A DNA stretch of 40,721 nucleotides from Diphasiastrum complanatum. Taxonomy: Eukaryota; Streptophyta; Lycopodiopsida; Lycopodiales; Lycopodiaceae. Below the pieces are notes generated by a model. That model searched no databases, had not been told where the DNA came from, and saw only the letters and a program-made list of their open reading frames with translations. The translations under genes were made by a program, and so were the position numbers. Positions 10,400 through 20,747 of the stretch are shown in pieces. The stretch lies in NCBI GenBank assembly GCA_029204225.1, contig CM055108.1, positions 1,602,742 to 1,643,462 on the forward strand. Direction: 5' to 3'. Every line of letters starts with the position of its first letter. Within the stretch, counting starts at the first letter, position 1.

Positions 10400-11233
10400 G
10401 GAGAAGCCATAAGTTGTGCAAATTATCTTTGCAATAGACTTCCACATATTGCTCTTGAAAGAAAGTCACCATATGAGATCTTATATTTGAAGAAGCCTAA
10501 GGTTGATCACCTTAGAGTTTTTGGATGCATATTGTTTTCCCATATTCCCTTGGAAACAAGGAAGAAGGATGATCCTAGTTCTTGCAAAGGGATCATGGTC
10601 GGATACTCATCCACCAAAAAGGCTTATAGAGTCTTTGTGCTCTCTACTTCTCAAGTTATTGAAAGTAGAGATGTTATTTTCCATGAAGATCAACATTCAT
10701 CTTTTGAAGGGGCCGAGATCAAGCCATCTATGGATGCATCACCAACTATTTCTATTGAAGACAATTATGATGTGATGGGGTCGAGATTTGAAGAGGATTC
10801 TCCTCGGATTTTTTCACCAAGAAGGTCCATGAGAGATAGATCCGAGCCTAAGAGTCTCTCATATGTTGATAAAGGCAAGCAAGTGGATCTTAATTCCACT
10901 AATTATGCTTTTTTTGTTTCTCATGAAGAGCCAAAGAATGTACAAGAGGCACTCAATACCAAGGAGTGGTATGATGCATTGATCACCAACAATACTTGGG
11001 AGCTTGTGGATCCACCATCCAACAAGCATGTGATTGGTCGCAAGTGGTTATTTCGGATCAAGTATAATCTTGATGGCACCATCAACAAGTTCAAGGAAAT
11101 ATTATGTGCCAAAGGATTTGCTCAAATCCATGGTCTTGACTATGAGGAGACCTTTGCACCTATTGCAAAGATGGTGACAATAAGAATTCTTATTTCTCTT
11201 GCTTGTTTTTTCAAATGGAAGTGTTCCAATTAG
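10400..11233 (+). pseudogene. integrase C-terminal part and reverse transcriptase N-terminus of element 1
   Basis: Same frame as the preceding fragment after the TAG. It reads GEAISCANYLCNRLPH, KVDHLRVFGC, GIMVGYSSTKKAYRV and DVIFHED, then an acidic linker and the RVT_2 start [49 protein letters not shown]. Between TKEWYDA and LITNNTW about nine residues found in element 8 are absent. It ends in a frameshift at about 11215, where relatives continue [12 protein letters not shown]. Confidence 0.88.
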
Positions 11234-12042
11234 ATGTATCCAATGCTTTTTTAAATGGTTATTCTGAGGAGGAGATTTATAAGGAACAACCTCAAGGATT
11301 CATCAATGATGAGTCCAAAGTGTGCTTGCTCTTCAAAGGTCTTTATGGACTAAAGCAAGCACCAAGATCATGGTATTGAAGACTCAACACTTTTCTTATC
11401 TCACTAGGATTTGTCCTTAGTGACGATAATCCTTCCATGTATTTAAAGCTTGTTGATAGTAATATTGTCATTCTTCTCATTTATGTTGATGACATTATTC
11501 ATTACATACTAGGCCTAGAGGTTGACTTTCATGAAGATTATGTTTTTATATGTCAATCTAGGTATGCTCATTCTATGTTAAAAAAAATTCCATAGGAAAA
11601 TTCTAAGAGCATAGATACTCCCATGGACCAAATTGTGAAAGATCCTAGTAAAGGTAATGAAAGATCCTTCGAGGACATCACACTTTTTAGGAGCCTTATA
11701 GGCTCCTTAATTTGGCTTACCATTACTATGCCCGATTTGAGTTTTTGTATGCATAAATTGAGTCAATTTATGCAAGATTCCAAGATCCATCATTCGAAGA
11801 TGGCCAAGAGGACTCTAAGATATGTATCTTCATCTTGTGATTACGGTCTACTTCATAAAAGTGAAGATCTATCCATTGTTGGCTACTCGGATTCAGATTT
11901 TGCAAGTGATAAGATGGATCAAAAGTCTATTAGTGCATACCCTATATTTCTTGGAGGCAATCTAATATCTTGGCTTTCCAAAAAGCAAGATACTATATCT
12001 CTTTCTTCATGTGAGGCCGAGTACAAAGCACTCACATTATGA
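11222..12042 (+). pseudogene. reverse transcriptase palm and partial RNase H of element 1
   Basis: After the frameshift: [26 protein letters not shown]-stop, LLIYVDDII. The YVDD catalytic motif is kept but about 30 residues after it are deleted, so YVDDII runs directly into HYILGLEVDFHED. A stop near 11594 follows, then SIDTPMDQ, FRSLIGSLIWLT, GYSDSDFASDKM and SCEAEYKAL of RNase H. The RNase H C-terminus (HIE...TKPL in element 8) is absent because the element is cut at about 12040. Confidence 0.88.
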
Positions 12043-12045
12043 ACT

Positions 12046-12159
12046 AATTCTAACTATTTTACACATGTGGTAACATGCTCCACACATGTGAAATGTACTC
12101 ACAAACATAAAACATAAAATATAAAATTGCCAAGCTAGATTTTTGCCAATTTTTCACAC
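12046..12159 (-). repeat. truncated 3' LTR of element 2
   Basis: On the minus strand it begins TGTGAAAAATTGGC at 12159, directly after a TTTTTGAGGAG purine tract. It shares the start and a CACATGTG-containing early U3 with element A's LTR. Only about 114 bp remain before the junction with element 1 at about 12040. Confidence 0.65.
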
Positions 12160-13040
12160 TCCTCAAAAACTAGCTTGGTAGGATCAAGGAGTTTGTGAAA
12201 CTTATTTGAGTGGATCCTTTGGTATGCATATGAATAAAAAACCAGCAAAAGGATCCATCATAGCAGCACCCTCACCATATCCATGATAGGATTTCTTTGG
12301 TAGAAATCATTTGCCAACACCTTTGAAGAGCATTCCACCAATTTGCCACTATATACATGTGCTTCATCCATGCTTGATGATGATCTTTGATTTGGAAAAT
12401 CCATTTGCATGAAGATGGCTGCACCAGGATGAAAATCAGAGGCTTCCATGCCTCATAAAGATCACAAAGATCATAGAGATCAAGAGTATAAGATGTGCAA
12501 AAGTGTTGATCATCAAGATTAGCATTCTAGCTTGACTAGTCCACATACTATGAACTTTATCCATAACGGATCTAATCTTGAAATCAAATACAATCTTGAT
12601 CTTATTGAGGCTAAACTCTTTCTCAAGGATGTAAGTCTCCTTCAAGGATGATTCACTTAATCTCAAGAGAAGTTTACAAATTGCCTCAGACCATGTAAAA
12701 ACATGACTTTAAAACTATGAGCAACAAGCTCATTCTTGCTCTTACTAGATTCAAGAGCATACACTTGATGACTCAACCACTTGATTTCTAAGTAATTTGG
12801 AAACATATCTAAGCCATGAATGACAAGTAATATGTCCATACTAGAGGCATGATACAAGACAACCATTACCTCACTCCAACTATGAGATGTAGAAACCTCA
12901 TAATAGCAAGATTGTACATCAAGTAATGGAAGAGAAGCATAAGTGAAGATGTTGGAGTGGATACCACTTGAAACTTGCCTCTATTTACCATAAAACATGA
13001 GCCATATAGACTCGGCCATCCATCTTGAAGATCCACTTGA
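12160..13040 (-). other. atypical segment where reverse transcriptase/RNase H should be
   Basis: Between the integrase linker of element 2 (ending near 13040 in the IEDYQDVMGSRFEEE-like phrase) and its 3' LTR there is no reverse transcriptase or RNase H. Instead there are short minus-strand frames without recognised domains. One (12666-12436, 76 codons) ends in a hydrophobic run, LILMINTFAHLILLISMIFV, that could span a membrane. The segment could be a filler or captured host sequence, or a remnant of a 3' extra ORF like those of some copia lineages. I do not recognise it. Confidence 0.4.
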
Positions 13041-13405
13041 ATCAATGTGTTGGGGATACTCCTCTTCAAACCTTGACCCCATCACATCTTGATAGTCTTC
13101 AATAGATATAATTTGTTATGCATCTTGAGATGCCTTGATCTCGGCCCCTTCCAAGGTTGAATGTAGATCTTCATAAAATATGACTTCTTTACTCTCAATC
13201 ACTTTTGAAATAGAGAGTATAAAGGCTTTATAGGCCTCCTTGGTGGATAAGCATCCAACCATGATCCATGAGCTTGGATCATCATTCCTCCTTGTTTCCA
13301 AGGGAATATGTGCAAATCAAGAACCTCCAAAAACACTAAGGTAATCAATCTTAGGCTTCTTGAATAATACTTCATATGGTGTATTTCTTCCAAGAGCTCC
13401 ATCAC
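13041..13405 (-). pseudogene. integrase C-terminal fragment of element 2
   Basis: The minus strand reads GRNTPYEVLFKKPKIDYLSVFG, then in another frame HIPLETRRNDDPSS, IMVGCLSTKEAYKAF and VIESKEVIFYED, matching the integrase C-terminus and linker of elements 1 and 8. Frame changes interrupt it, and it is joined upstream to the protease fragment by deletion. Confidence 0.85.
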
Positions 13406-14176
13406 TCCTCAAAGCTTTGTTCTTCAATGAGAATTTCATCTCAACATATGTTTTGAGTAATAGGAAATAATCATGCACCATAAATCTTGATGAAAAAAGA
13501 TATGTGCATCTTGTGTGATCATCCTCCTTTGAAGGCTTGGATACATAAGCAACATCAGATTTTGCACTCTCTCTTGGATCCAATTTGTAGATGCCTTCAT
13601 ATCTAGATCCGTATGCAAAGATCTCACCATCCTTCTTGATCACGCAATTGTCAATATGGAAATTGACATCAAGGCCACCATCAAGTAATTGGCCAACACT
13701 TATAAGATTCTTTGTAATCTTGGGAACAAAAAAAACCTTTTGAAGAGATAGAACTTTTGATGATGCAAGCTTCAAGGGAATAATCCCTACTCCTTCAATT
13801 TTGCACTCTTGATCACTTGCAATATATATGGACTTCTTGATTCCTTCATAAGGCATAATAGATGAAAAGGAATCCTTGAAGCTACACATATGAGATGATG
13901 CTCCACTATCAATATACCAATAGTCATCCTTCTTGAAGGTGGAAGAGGAGAAGCTTGATGCCATAAGAGAGCCTTCTCCATCACTTGCAATAAAGTCTTC
14001 TTTCTCATGAGAGATGTTGAACGCTTGCCTAAATTGGTTCTTCTTCTTGAAGCAATTGGTGGCATAGTGGCCTTTCTTGCCACAAAAGAAGCACTTAACA
14101 TCTTTTTTTTTCTTCTTTGAAGTAGAATCTTGAGAGGAATCATCTGTTGGAAGATGAACTTCACTCTTCTTCATCC
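13390..14176 (-). pseudogene. gag zinc knuckle, protease and deleted integrase of element 2
   Basis: The frame holds a canonical CX2CX4HX4C knuckle (CFFCGKKGHYATNC), an intact protease signature YIDSGASSHM, and LTKNLISVGQLLDGG. After the protease it jumps from a Ser/Lys stretch to a scrap of integrase core (SRFMVHDYFLLLKTYVEMKF), then from ALRSDG straight to ALGRNTPYE. These jumps remove the GAG-pre-integrase site, the first catalytic Asp and the catalytic Glu region, yet the frame stays open. The apparent N-terminus (14261-14180) is not gag-like and belongs to the insertion edge. Confidence 0.88.
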
Positions 14177-14270
14177 CTAGATGCCTCCATGTGGGACGAA
14201 TCAAATCTTGCAAAAGTAGCCGCAAGAGCAATCCGCAAGTACAATAGAACCATACAATCACAACTAATCA

Positions 14271-14920
14271 GGTGTTAAAACGCAGCTATTAGTTTTACAA
14301 GAAAAGCTTAAAAGACAATGTAAAGATAGAATATAAGTGTGTGCAAACATAGCGCAAGAAATAAGAGAGAGTAGGAGAGAGTGAGACAGAAGACAAGCTA
14401 AGATTGCTAAAGAATAGAAAAATAGAAGCTAACACGCTGATAAGTGATAGACTGTAAACTCTTATTGAAAAGAGATTTAATAAAGCAATAGATCTTTCTC
14501 CCAATTCTTTTGTTGTGTATGCATGAATGATAGTATTATGCGTATACTGTTGTTCTGATGAATGGATCATATTGACTTGGCAATCAAAAATTAGCTGTAA
14601 ATTCATGATGTGCAAAAACTTTGCACTTTTTGGCATTTTCGCATTCTCTCTCTTCGGCATTTTCGCATATTTTTCACTATAGTTAAAATGTCCCCAAGTG
14701 CACAAAACTACATGTAGATTCGTGTATTTCGCATTTTTCGCCTTCCAAAAAATGCGACAATTGTAGGAATGTGCTTAGTTTTGCATACTTGATACACTAA
14801 GTTTCGCATACTTTGCATTTTTTGCATTTCCAAAAAATGCGACAATTACAAGACAATGTATGCTTCTGCATCCTAAAATTTGCTAGCTGCAGTTGAGGTA
14901 GAAATGATCAGTTCGCTTCA
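14271..14920 (+). repeat. 5' LTR of element 3
   Basis: It ends CGCTTCA just before a PBS. Its last 134 bp recur at 22765-22908, which defines it as an LTR. Within it the phrase TTCCAAAAAATGCGACAATT occurs twice (14743-14762 and 14828-14847). A TATAAGT near 14331 could be the promoter TATA. The left end is taken at TGTTAAAACGC but could be further left. Confidence 0.65.
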
Positions 14921-14921
14921 G

Positions 14922-14933
14922 TGGTATTAGAGC
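14922..14933 (+). other. primer-binding site of element 3
   Basis: TGGTATTAGAGC, one mismatch from the initiator tRNA-Met complement, starts two bases after the LTR end. Confidence 0.8.
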
Positions 14934-14948
14934 ACTGTAGACTATCAA

Positions 14949-15446
14949 ATGGCAACGAACCTGCAGCAAAAAGTTGTGAGTGTATTCAATGGCATCAACT
15001 ACGTTGTCTGGAAACACAAGATGAAGATGCTACTCATAGGAGAAGGCCCATGGAGCGTAGTGGATGGAACAGAAGTCAGACCACAACAAAATCCGGTTGA
15101 ATGGAGAAAGAAGAACGATAGAGCAATGGTGCTCATCACTCTGTCACTTGCAGAAGACATCATGATGACCAACGTGGACTATGAAATCAGCCACGAAATT
15201 TGGGAAAGGCTACAAGCCAAACATGAGCAAATGACAAGTGTAGAGATCTTGCATCTCAACAATCAGCTTCTGAATATGAAGTGGGACGGCACTGATCTAG
15301 ACAAGCATGCTGGGAAGATGAAAGCCATCTTCGATCAATTGGCAACCGACTCATGCAATCCCACCGGAGCAGCAGTTCTTACACTTTATAAGAACTCTAC
15401 CATCTCCCTACTACAGCCTGAGGTCAATACTCATGAGGACGCCTAA
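14949..15446 (+). pseudogene. copia gag N-terminal part of element 3
   Basis: It starts MATNLQQKVVSVFNGINYVV 15 bp after the PBS. It has the gag hallmarks VWKHKMKMLL (the YxxWKxKM motif), IWERLQAKHEQ, the LNNQLLNMKW phrase and a helical capsid-like fold typical of the UBN2 family. It stops at codon 166 where the gag should run on to the zinc knuckles, and readable sequence continues in another frame. The lineage differs from elements 1, 2, 6 and 8. Confidence 0.85.
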
Positions 15447-15730
15447 CATGACATTCATCGATGCTATTAAAACTGTGAAGGATGAAGTCATCATGAGAGA
15501 TCATACTGACTCTCAAGACAACGAGGACCAAGCATCCATTGTCAGAAGAAAATAGAAAGGAAGAATGTAGAACCAACAAGTGATGAATGCATCTCAAAGC
15601 CACCTCTAGTATGCAGCTACTGCAAGAAGAAGGGCCACTTGGAGAAGAATTGTTGGGGAAATCCCAACAACATCTGCATTCATTGCAAGAAAAAGGGACA
15701 CTCAGCATTCGATTGTTGGTTTCAAGAACA
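15447..15730 (+). pseudogene. gag C-terminus of element 3 with two CCHC zinc knuckles
   Basis: Two canonical CX2CX4HX4C motifs lie 22 bp apart in one frame: CSYCKKKGHLEKNC (15612-15653) and CIHCKKKGHSAFDC (15675-15716). They would bind RNA in the nucleocapsid. Most copia Gag proteins have one such motif. The frame is shifted relative to the gag start and again before the protease. Confidence 0.85.
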
Positions 15731-15734
15731 AAAA

Positions 15735-16239
15735 CAAAGATAAGGCACATACTGTAGAATCTTTCCATCAAGAGGAAGAGCCAGAGCAAGCTATGACAGC
15801 AAGGGATGTGCACAATGCACACTCAGATCTAAAGATTGTCATAGACTCAGGAGCCACCTCCAACGGTAAGATAGAGAGGTGACAATGTAAAGACTATAAG
15901 ACCTCCAACGGAGACAGAGAAGTCATCTTGGGAGACAATAGCAAGCACCATGTCATGGGGACAAGAACTCTACATATGAAGACCACATCTGTCTATAAAG
16001 ACTTAGAGGTTGTCCTACATGTTCCTACACTGAAAAGTGTTCTGTTGTCAATAGCAAAGATCACTGATATGGGGCTGAGCATTACTTTCAATAGTAATGA
16101 ATGTCACATAAAGGACTGTGATACCAATCGGATCCCAGTGACAGCTGAAAGAAAAGGCAACTTGTATCGAACAAGTGTCCAAAATCCTACTGATCACGTT
16201 CTTGTTACTTCAGATGAAGAAAACAAAAAAGAACTATGA
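15735..16239 (+). pseudogene. copia protease of element 3
   Basis: The catalytic phrase IVIDSGATSNG (near 15840) keeps the DSGAT signature, followed after a stop near 15880 by DREVILGDNSKHHVMGTRTL and LHVPTLKSVLLSIAKIT, the usual protease C-terminus. The frame ends at a TGA (16237-16239) where relatives have Trp in ELWHKR. Confidence 0.82.
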
Positions 16240-17100
16240 CACAAGAGAATGTGCCATTGTAGCATCAGCACACTCTACAGAATGTCAAGGAACAAAATGT
16301 CAGAAGGCATGGACATGACTGACAGAAAGATCAGTCTACGTGAATCATGTTTGAAGGGCAAGCAGCATCGTGAACCATTCAAAATCTAAGGAGTACGGAC
16401 AAAGGAGGTTCTTGGGCTGATACATAGTGATCTATGTGATCAATATGAAGATTTCATCTATATCCAGATCGTAGTACTTCGTTACATTTATTAATGATTA
16501 CACACACATGACATTTGTCTACTTCTTGAATAAAAAGTCTGATGTGTTTACAGTTTTTAAACAATTCAAAAGTTTAGCTGAAACACAAATAGGAAGAAAA
16601 ATCAAAGTTTGAGATCTTATAATGGTGGAGAATACGCCAGTACAGAATTCAAGAACTTCTGCCAGCATGAAGGAATTGAAAGATAGTATATTGTGCCTTA
16701 CACACCACAGCACAACGGGATAGCAGAAAGAAAGAATCGGACCCTGATGGAAGCAGTAAGGTGCATGATGGCGCAGGCGAAGCTGTCAAAGAAATTTTGG
16801 GCGAAAGCTATACTAACAGTTGTCTATCTACAAAATAGGAGCACGACAATTGCTGTAAGCGATGACACACCCTATGAAGCCTGGACTGGTGAAAAACCCA
16901 ACCTGTCACATATCAGAGTGTTTGGTTGCAGGGCATACATGCATGTGTCTCAAGAAAAGAGGTCCAAGATTAATGAAAAATCAAGACCCATGATATTCGT
17001 GGGATATGCAATCAATTCACCTGGATACAAGTTGTATGATTCTAAAACCAATGAGGTGCAAGTAAGCAAAGATGTCAAGTTTGATGAGCAGACATTCTAG
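16240..17100 (+). pseudogene. copia integrase of element 3, several stops and shifts
   Basis: Fragments in order: HKRMCHCSISTLYRMS and CLKGKQHREPF (GAG-pre-integrase zinc region, degraded), GLIHSDLCD (first Asp), FVYFLNKKSDVF, NGGEYASTEFKNF, then YTPQHNGIAERKNRTLMEA (catalytic Glu), FWAKAILTVVYLQNRSTT, LSHIRVFGCRAYMHV and IFVGYAINSPGYKLYD. Stops and frame changes occur near 16389, 16475, 16612 and 16684. The C-terminal half (16693-17100) is a clean open frame of 135 codons. Confidence 0.85.
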
Positions 17101-17489
17101 GAAGATTCAGACCTGGCTGGTTATAATCTTTCATAGGGAGTTATCAATTCTTTGATCTGACTCCTTACATCTCTGACTGGACTGAAGAGGGAGAGCAGAC
17201 TTCTGTAGAGCCGCATAATCAAAAAGATCAACAAGCGATTGAGCAAAAGGAGCCACAATCCCCACAACAACCAATACAATCTGAACAACCGAAGAATCTA
17301 GTTGGGCCAAGACGCTCTATCAAAATCCGACAGAAGGCTATTGAGAAAGCTGCAGCAAACAGCTATGATGAGAACCGATGTCTGATGACAACAGAACTCG
17401 AAACCTACTCAGAAGCAATTGCAAGTCAGGAATCAGAAGAATGGATGAAGGCAATGTAGGAGGAAATCGACTCAATGCATAAAAATGAA
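17101..17489 (+). pseudogene. integrase-reverse transcriptase linker of element 3
   Basis: A Gln/Glu/Pro-rich linker is followed by EEWMKAM-stop-EEIDSMHKNEA, the start of the RVT_2 domain. Element 4 is inserted at 17495, and the reading resumes at 22340 with TLEQPLEGRKIVDCKW. Confidence 0.75.
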
Positions 17490-17494
17490 GCGTG
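17490..17494. repeat. left target-site duplication of element 4 (GCGTG)
   Basis: GCGTG here pairs with GTGTG at 22335-22339. Removing element 4 and one copy restores the conserved Ala-Trp codons of element 3. The single C-to-T difference is what deamination of a methylated CpG would give. Confidence 0.6.
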
Positions 17495-17768
17495 ACTTAG
17501 AATTTGCTTTGCACAGGAACACAAATCATGCTACATAGTAACACAGACAAAAAATACTCTACAAAACAAGCTCACATAGCAACTGTATTTCTCAAAATGA
17601 AACTACACTATACATATAGTTGTTCACTCAGACAACCCATGCATGACCCAGGTTGCCGTTGGCGGGACGCGTGTCCCATCGACTTGCCTTGTGGCGAGGC
17701 CAACTGATCCTTATCCATTGATAGGACCCACAGTACAGTAACACAGTGATTCTACTTTAATTCTAACT
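17495..17768 (-). repeat. 3' LTR of element 4 (274 bp)
   Basis: Near-identical to 22061-22334. On the minus strand it runs from AGTTAGAATT to AATTCTAAGT, so the ends form an inverted repeat (AGTTAGAATT/AATTCTAASY) but lack TG and CA. The 67-codon plus-strand open frame in each LTR copy has no known domain and is probably incidental. Confidence 0.85.
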
Positions 17769-17780
17769 CTCTTTCTTAAA
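17769..17780 (-). other. polypurine tract of element 4
   Basis: On the minus strand AAGAAAGAG directly precedes the 3' LTR start, the position where the plus-strand primer is made during reverse transcription. Confidence 0.6.
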
Positions 17781-17822
17781 GTAGAGTCTACTTTCTATAC
17801 AGTCATATACATAGTTTTAAAA

Positions 17823-18614
17823 TCAACAAACTTTAAGTACAGAAAGCTTTGATCTAAACTTATCAAACTTTTCTCCAGTAAGTGGCTTAGTAAAAATATC
17901 AGCTAGTTGTTCTTCTATGCTACAATGAACAACATGAATTTCACGACTCAATAGCCTCTCACGTATAAAGTGATACTGAATCTCAATGTGTTTAGTTCTC
18001 GCATGGAACACTGGATTCTTTGCTAGTTGAATGCCACTCTGACTGTCGCTATGTAAAGTCGTGGGATTTTTCTGCTTCATGCCAATTTCTTCCAAGATTT
18101 GTCTCAACCATATAGCTTCATGTGCTGCACTACACATTGCCTTATACTCTACTTCTGTGGTGGAAAGAGCAATTGTACTTTGCTTCTTACTAGACCAGGA
18201 AAAGCAACTACCACAAAACTGGAATACATACCCTGTGGTGGATCTACGATCATCATAGTCACCTCCCCAATCCGCATCCACATAGCCACACAACTCAGGT
18301 AAACCGTCGTGCTTCCTATAAATCAAGCCATACTCTAAAGTGCCTTTCACATAACGCAAAATGCGTTTAGCTACCTTCCAATGCATTTTCATAGGTGCTG
18401 TCATAAACTGACTTACAATGCCAACAACATAGCATATATCTGGTCTAGCCGTGGTAAGGTAAATCAAGCTCCCTACTAATTGTCTATACAGCGTAGCATC
18501 AAATGATTGTGACTCATTAAGCTTAGAAAGCTTTTTACCTGGTTCAATAGGAGTGTTTACTGGTTTGCAATCCTGCAACCTAAACATGTGCAACAACTCT
18601 TTGACATACTTCAC
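17823..18614 (-). pseudogene. copia reverse transcriptase tail and RNase H of element 4
   Basis: A 263-codon open frame reads VNTPIEPGKKL, LYRQLVGSLIYLTTARPD, then RNase H with catalytic Asp in GYVDADWGGD, Glu in STTEVEYKA and Asp in LHSDSQSGI. It ends with HIEIQYHFIRE and QLADIFTKPL, the normal RNase H end. The domain looks intact but is cut off from the reverse transcriptase by a TAG that replaces a codon just before VKYVKELL (Gln in most relatives). It has no start of its own and depended on the polyprotein. Confidence 0.9.
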
Positions 18615-19475
18615 CTATGTTAGACCCACTTCATGTCCTTTTTGCCACACTTCTACTCCAAGGCAGTAATGCATCAGGTTGAGATCTGTCATCTCGAATT
18701 GTTCCATGAGGTCTTTCTTGATCATGTCTATCATCTCTTGATTATTTCCCGTAATAATCAAGTCATCAACATAAAGAGCAATCAAAGCAACCATACCATC
18801 AAAGCATAAGACATATAGATTTGGATCAGAATTTGTTCTCACCATCCCCTTTGAACGAAAGTACGCATCAATCCTGCTATTCCACGCATGTGGTGCTTGT
18901 TTAAGACCATAAAGCACTTTCTTCAAGCGACATACTTTATTTCCCTGTCCCTTCGCTACAAAGCCTTCAAGTTGATCCATGAACACTTCTTCTTCTAACT
19001 CACCATTTAGAAAAGTAGATTTCACATCCATCTGATGCAAAGGCCAACCAAAATGTGAAGCTAAAGCAATAAGTAGACGTAGAGTATTCCACTTACAAAG
19101 AGACGCAAAGGTCTCCTCATAGTCGATGCCTTTACTTTGTGCATACCCTTTGATCACCAATCTTGCCTTGTCCTTTGCTATACTTCCATCTGCATGATAC
19201 TTAGTCTTGTATACCCATTTGCAACCAATGGGTTTCTTGCCAACTGGTGGTTCTACTAAGTCCCATGTGCTATGCTTAGCAATTGACTCCATCTCCTCTC
19301 CCATGGCCTTGACCCAAATGTCATCATCCTTCGCTTCACCATAAGTTGAAGGTTCCTTCCTTTGAATAATGCTAGATAAGAGAGCATAATTTGCTTCATA
19401 CCTTTCAGGTAGTGTCTTCTCTCTTGTTGATCTTCGTAGCTCTCCCTGGCTAGATGATCCTGGAAAGTCATCTAT
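18615..19475 (-). pseudogene. copia reverse transcriptase of element 4
   Basis: Motifs in order: [77 protein letters not shown] and ALYVDDLIITGN, the YVDD catalytic site. The open frame with an ATG begins at 19304, but conserved text (AKDDDIWVKAMGEEM) extends upstream to about 19475. A frameshift at about 19475 separates it from the integrase linker, and it ends at the TAG near 18615. Confidence 0.9.
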
Positions 19476-20131
19476 GTTGCAGCTCTCAACAATATCTCAA
19501 ACCACTTAGGGAGCTTCCTGTCAGGTGATCGGCTTTCTGGTGAAAATGTATCCCACGGTACATCCTTCTCCTTGCGTTTGTCTCCTGCAACTTCAATCCT
19601 TCTTGCACCAAAAGGTTTGTCCCTACCTCTCCAACCTGTCTCTTGAGGTTGAGTAGTAGTATCTTGAGATGTATCCTCATGTTCATCACTCGGAAGGTCA
19701 ATGAATGGATCATCATCAGGTGGTATCCTCACTATACCATCTTTCCCAGTGGATGTGTCTATCTTCTCAGCATCCTCATCTTCATACATCTTGGATTCAT
19801 CAAAGATAACATCACGACTTACATGGATTTTGTTTTCCACTGGATCAAAACATCTGTAGCCCTTCACACGATCATCATATCCTAGGAATATGCACTTGAT
19901 AGCTTTTACATCAAGTTTACGTCTCTCTTCCTTAGGAATGTGTGCAAAGGCCTTACATCCAAAGATTCGCAAGTGGTTCACCTTTGGCTTCTTCTTTGCG
20001 AATGCTTCCTTAGGTGTTATCTTTGGTATGGCAATGGTAGGGCTTCTATTTTGAAAATAGATTGCCGTGCTACATGCTTCTGACCAAAAATCTTTTGGCA
20101 GTTTCATCTCAGCTAGCCTAGCATGTCGCAA
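19472..20131 (-). pseudogene. integrase C-terminal fragment of element 4
   Basis: It reads KLPKDFWSEACSTAIYFQNR, KVNHLRIFGCKAFAHIP, CIFLGYDDRVKGYRCFDP and HVSRDVIFDESKMYED, then an acidic linker with PKWFEILL. The DDE core is absent: the first residues (RHARLAEMK) follow directly on gag sequence, so the whole catalytic core was deleted. It overlaps the end of the gag frame by 14 bp because of that fusion. Confidence 0.88.
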
Positions 20132-20747
20132 GTGCCTGATCGTCAGTATTTTGACGTCTAGATTTCACCATTTCCCTATGTTGCTCTTCCTGCATCAAGA
20201 TTCCTGTGAGCTCGTCAAAGGTTGGCAATCTTTCTCTTGATGCTATTCTGCTCACAAACATCTGATAGGGTTCTGCAATGCCGCACAATGCGTTGTGCAC
20301 AAGCTCCACATCACGTATGTGCTGACCAATAGAATGTAGTTCATCTCTCATTGTCTTGATTCTGGTCATGTACGTCTGAATGTGCTCTCCTTGCTCCATG
20401 CGGGCACTATTCAACTTTGACTTTAGAAACATGATTCTTGACGGATTTGACATCTCGAACTGCTCCTTTAGCACATCCCATGCCTTTCTAGGTGTAACAA
20501 CACCACAAATGTGGGTAATGATGTGATCCTTCACTGACAAGTTAATGAAGGTCAAAGCTTTCCGCATCTTTTTGTTGAACACTTTGATATCTGCTTCATT
20601 TGGCAGCCTTCTCTCATCACCTGTGACGACTTCCCACACGTCTTTCTCCATCAGTATGTTTTTCATTTTGAATTTCCACACTGCATAGTTAGAAATCCTG
20701 TCCAATTTGCTACTTTCACTCAAAATGGACTCTCCCATGTTTGCCAT
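20118..20747 (-). pseudogene. copia gag of element 4, C-terminally truncated
   Basis: A 209-codon open frame with the gag motifs LDRISNYAVWKFKMKNILM, AWDVLKEQFEMSN, FLKSKLNSARMEQGE, IQTYMTRIKTMRDEL and ELTGILMQEEQHRE (UBN2 family). It ends in QALATC-stop at a deletion junction. The CCHC knuckle and protease that should follow are missing. The start MANMGESILSES is favoured because a second ATG lies four codons in and no further upstream in-frame start is evident. Confidence 0.87.

Larger units (their letters stand above)
7490..12040 (+). mobile_element. Ty1/copia element 1, degenerate, 3'-truncated
   Basis: The order is LTR end (7946), PBS, leader, gag, protease, integrase, reverse transcriptase, RNase H, which is diagnostic for copia. 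It is defective at many points: stops in gag, loss of the gag zinc knuckle, a changed protease active site, a stop in integrase, a frameshift before the reverse transcriptase core, a deletion after YVDD and loss of the RNase H C-terminus. It ends abruptly at about 12040 against a minus-strand LTR fragment of element 2. The 5' LTR start could not be fixed, so the left coordinate is approximate. Confidence 0.85.

Noticed and set aside
14295-14705. 136-codon minus-strand open frame
   Set aside because: It lies in the 5' LTR of element 3, antisense to it, with a low-complexity Ser/Leu-rich product.
17504-17707. 67-codon frame with Cys-rich end, also at 22070-22273
   Set aside because: It lies wholly inside the two LTR copies of element 4, so its repetition reflects the LTR pair, not a conserved gene.
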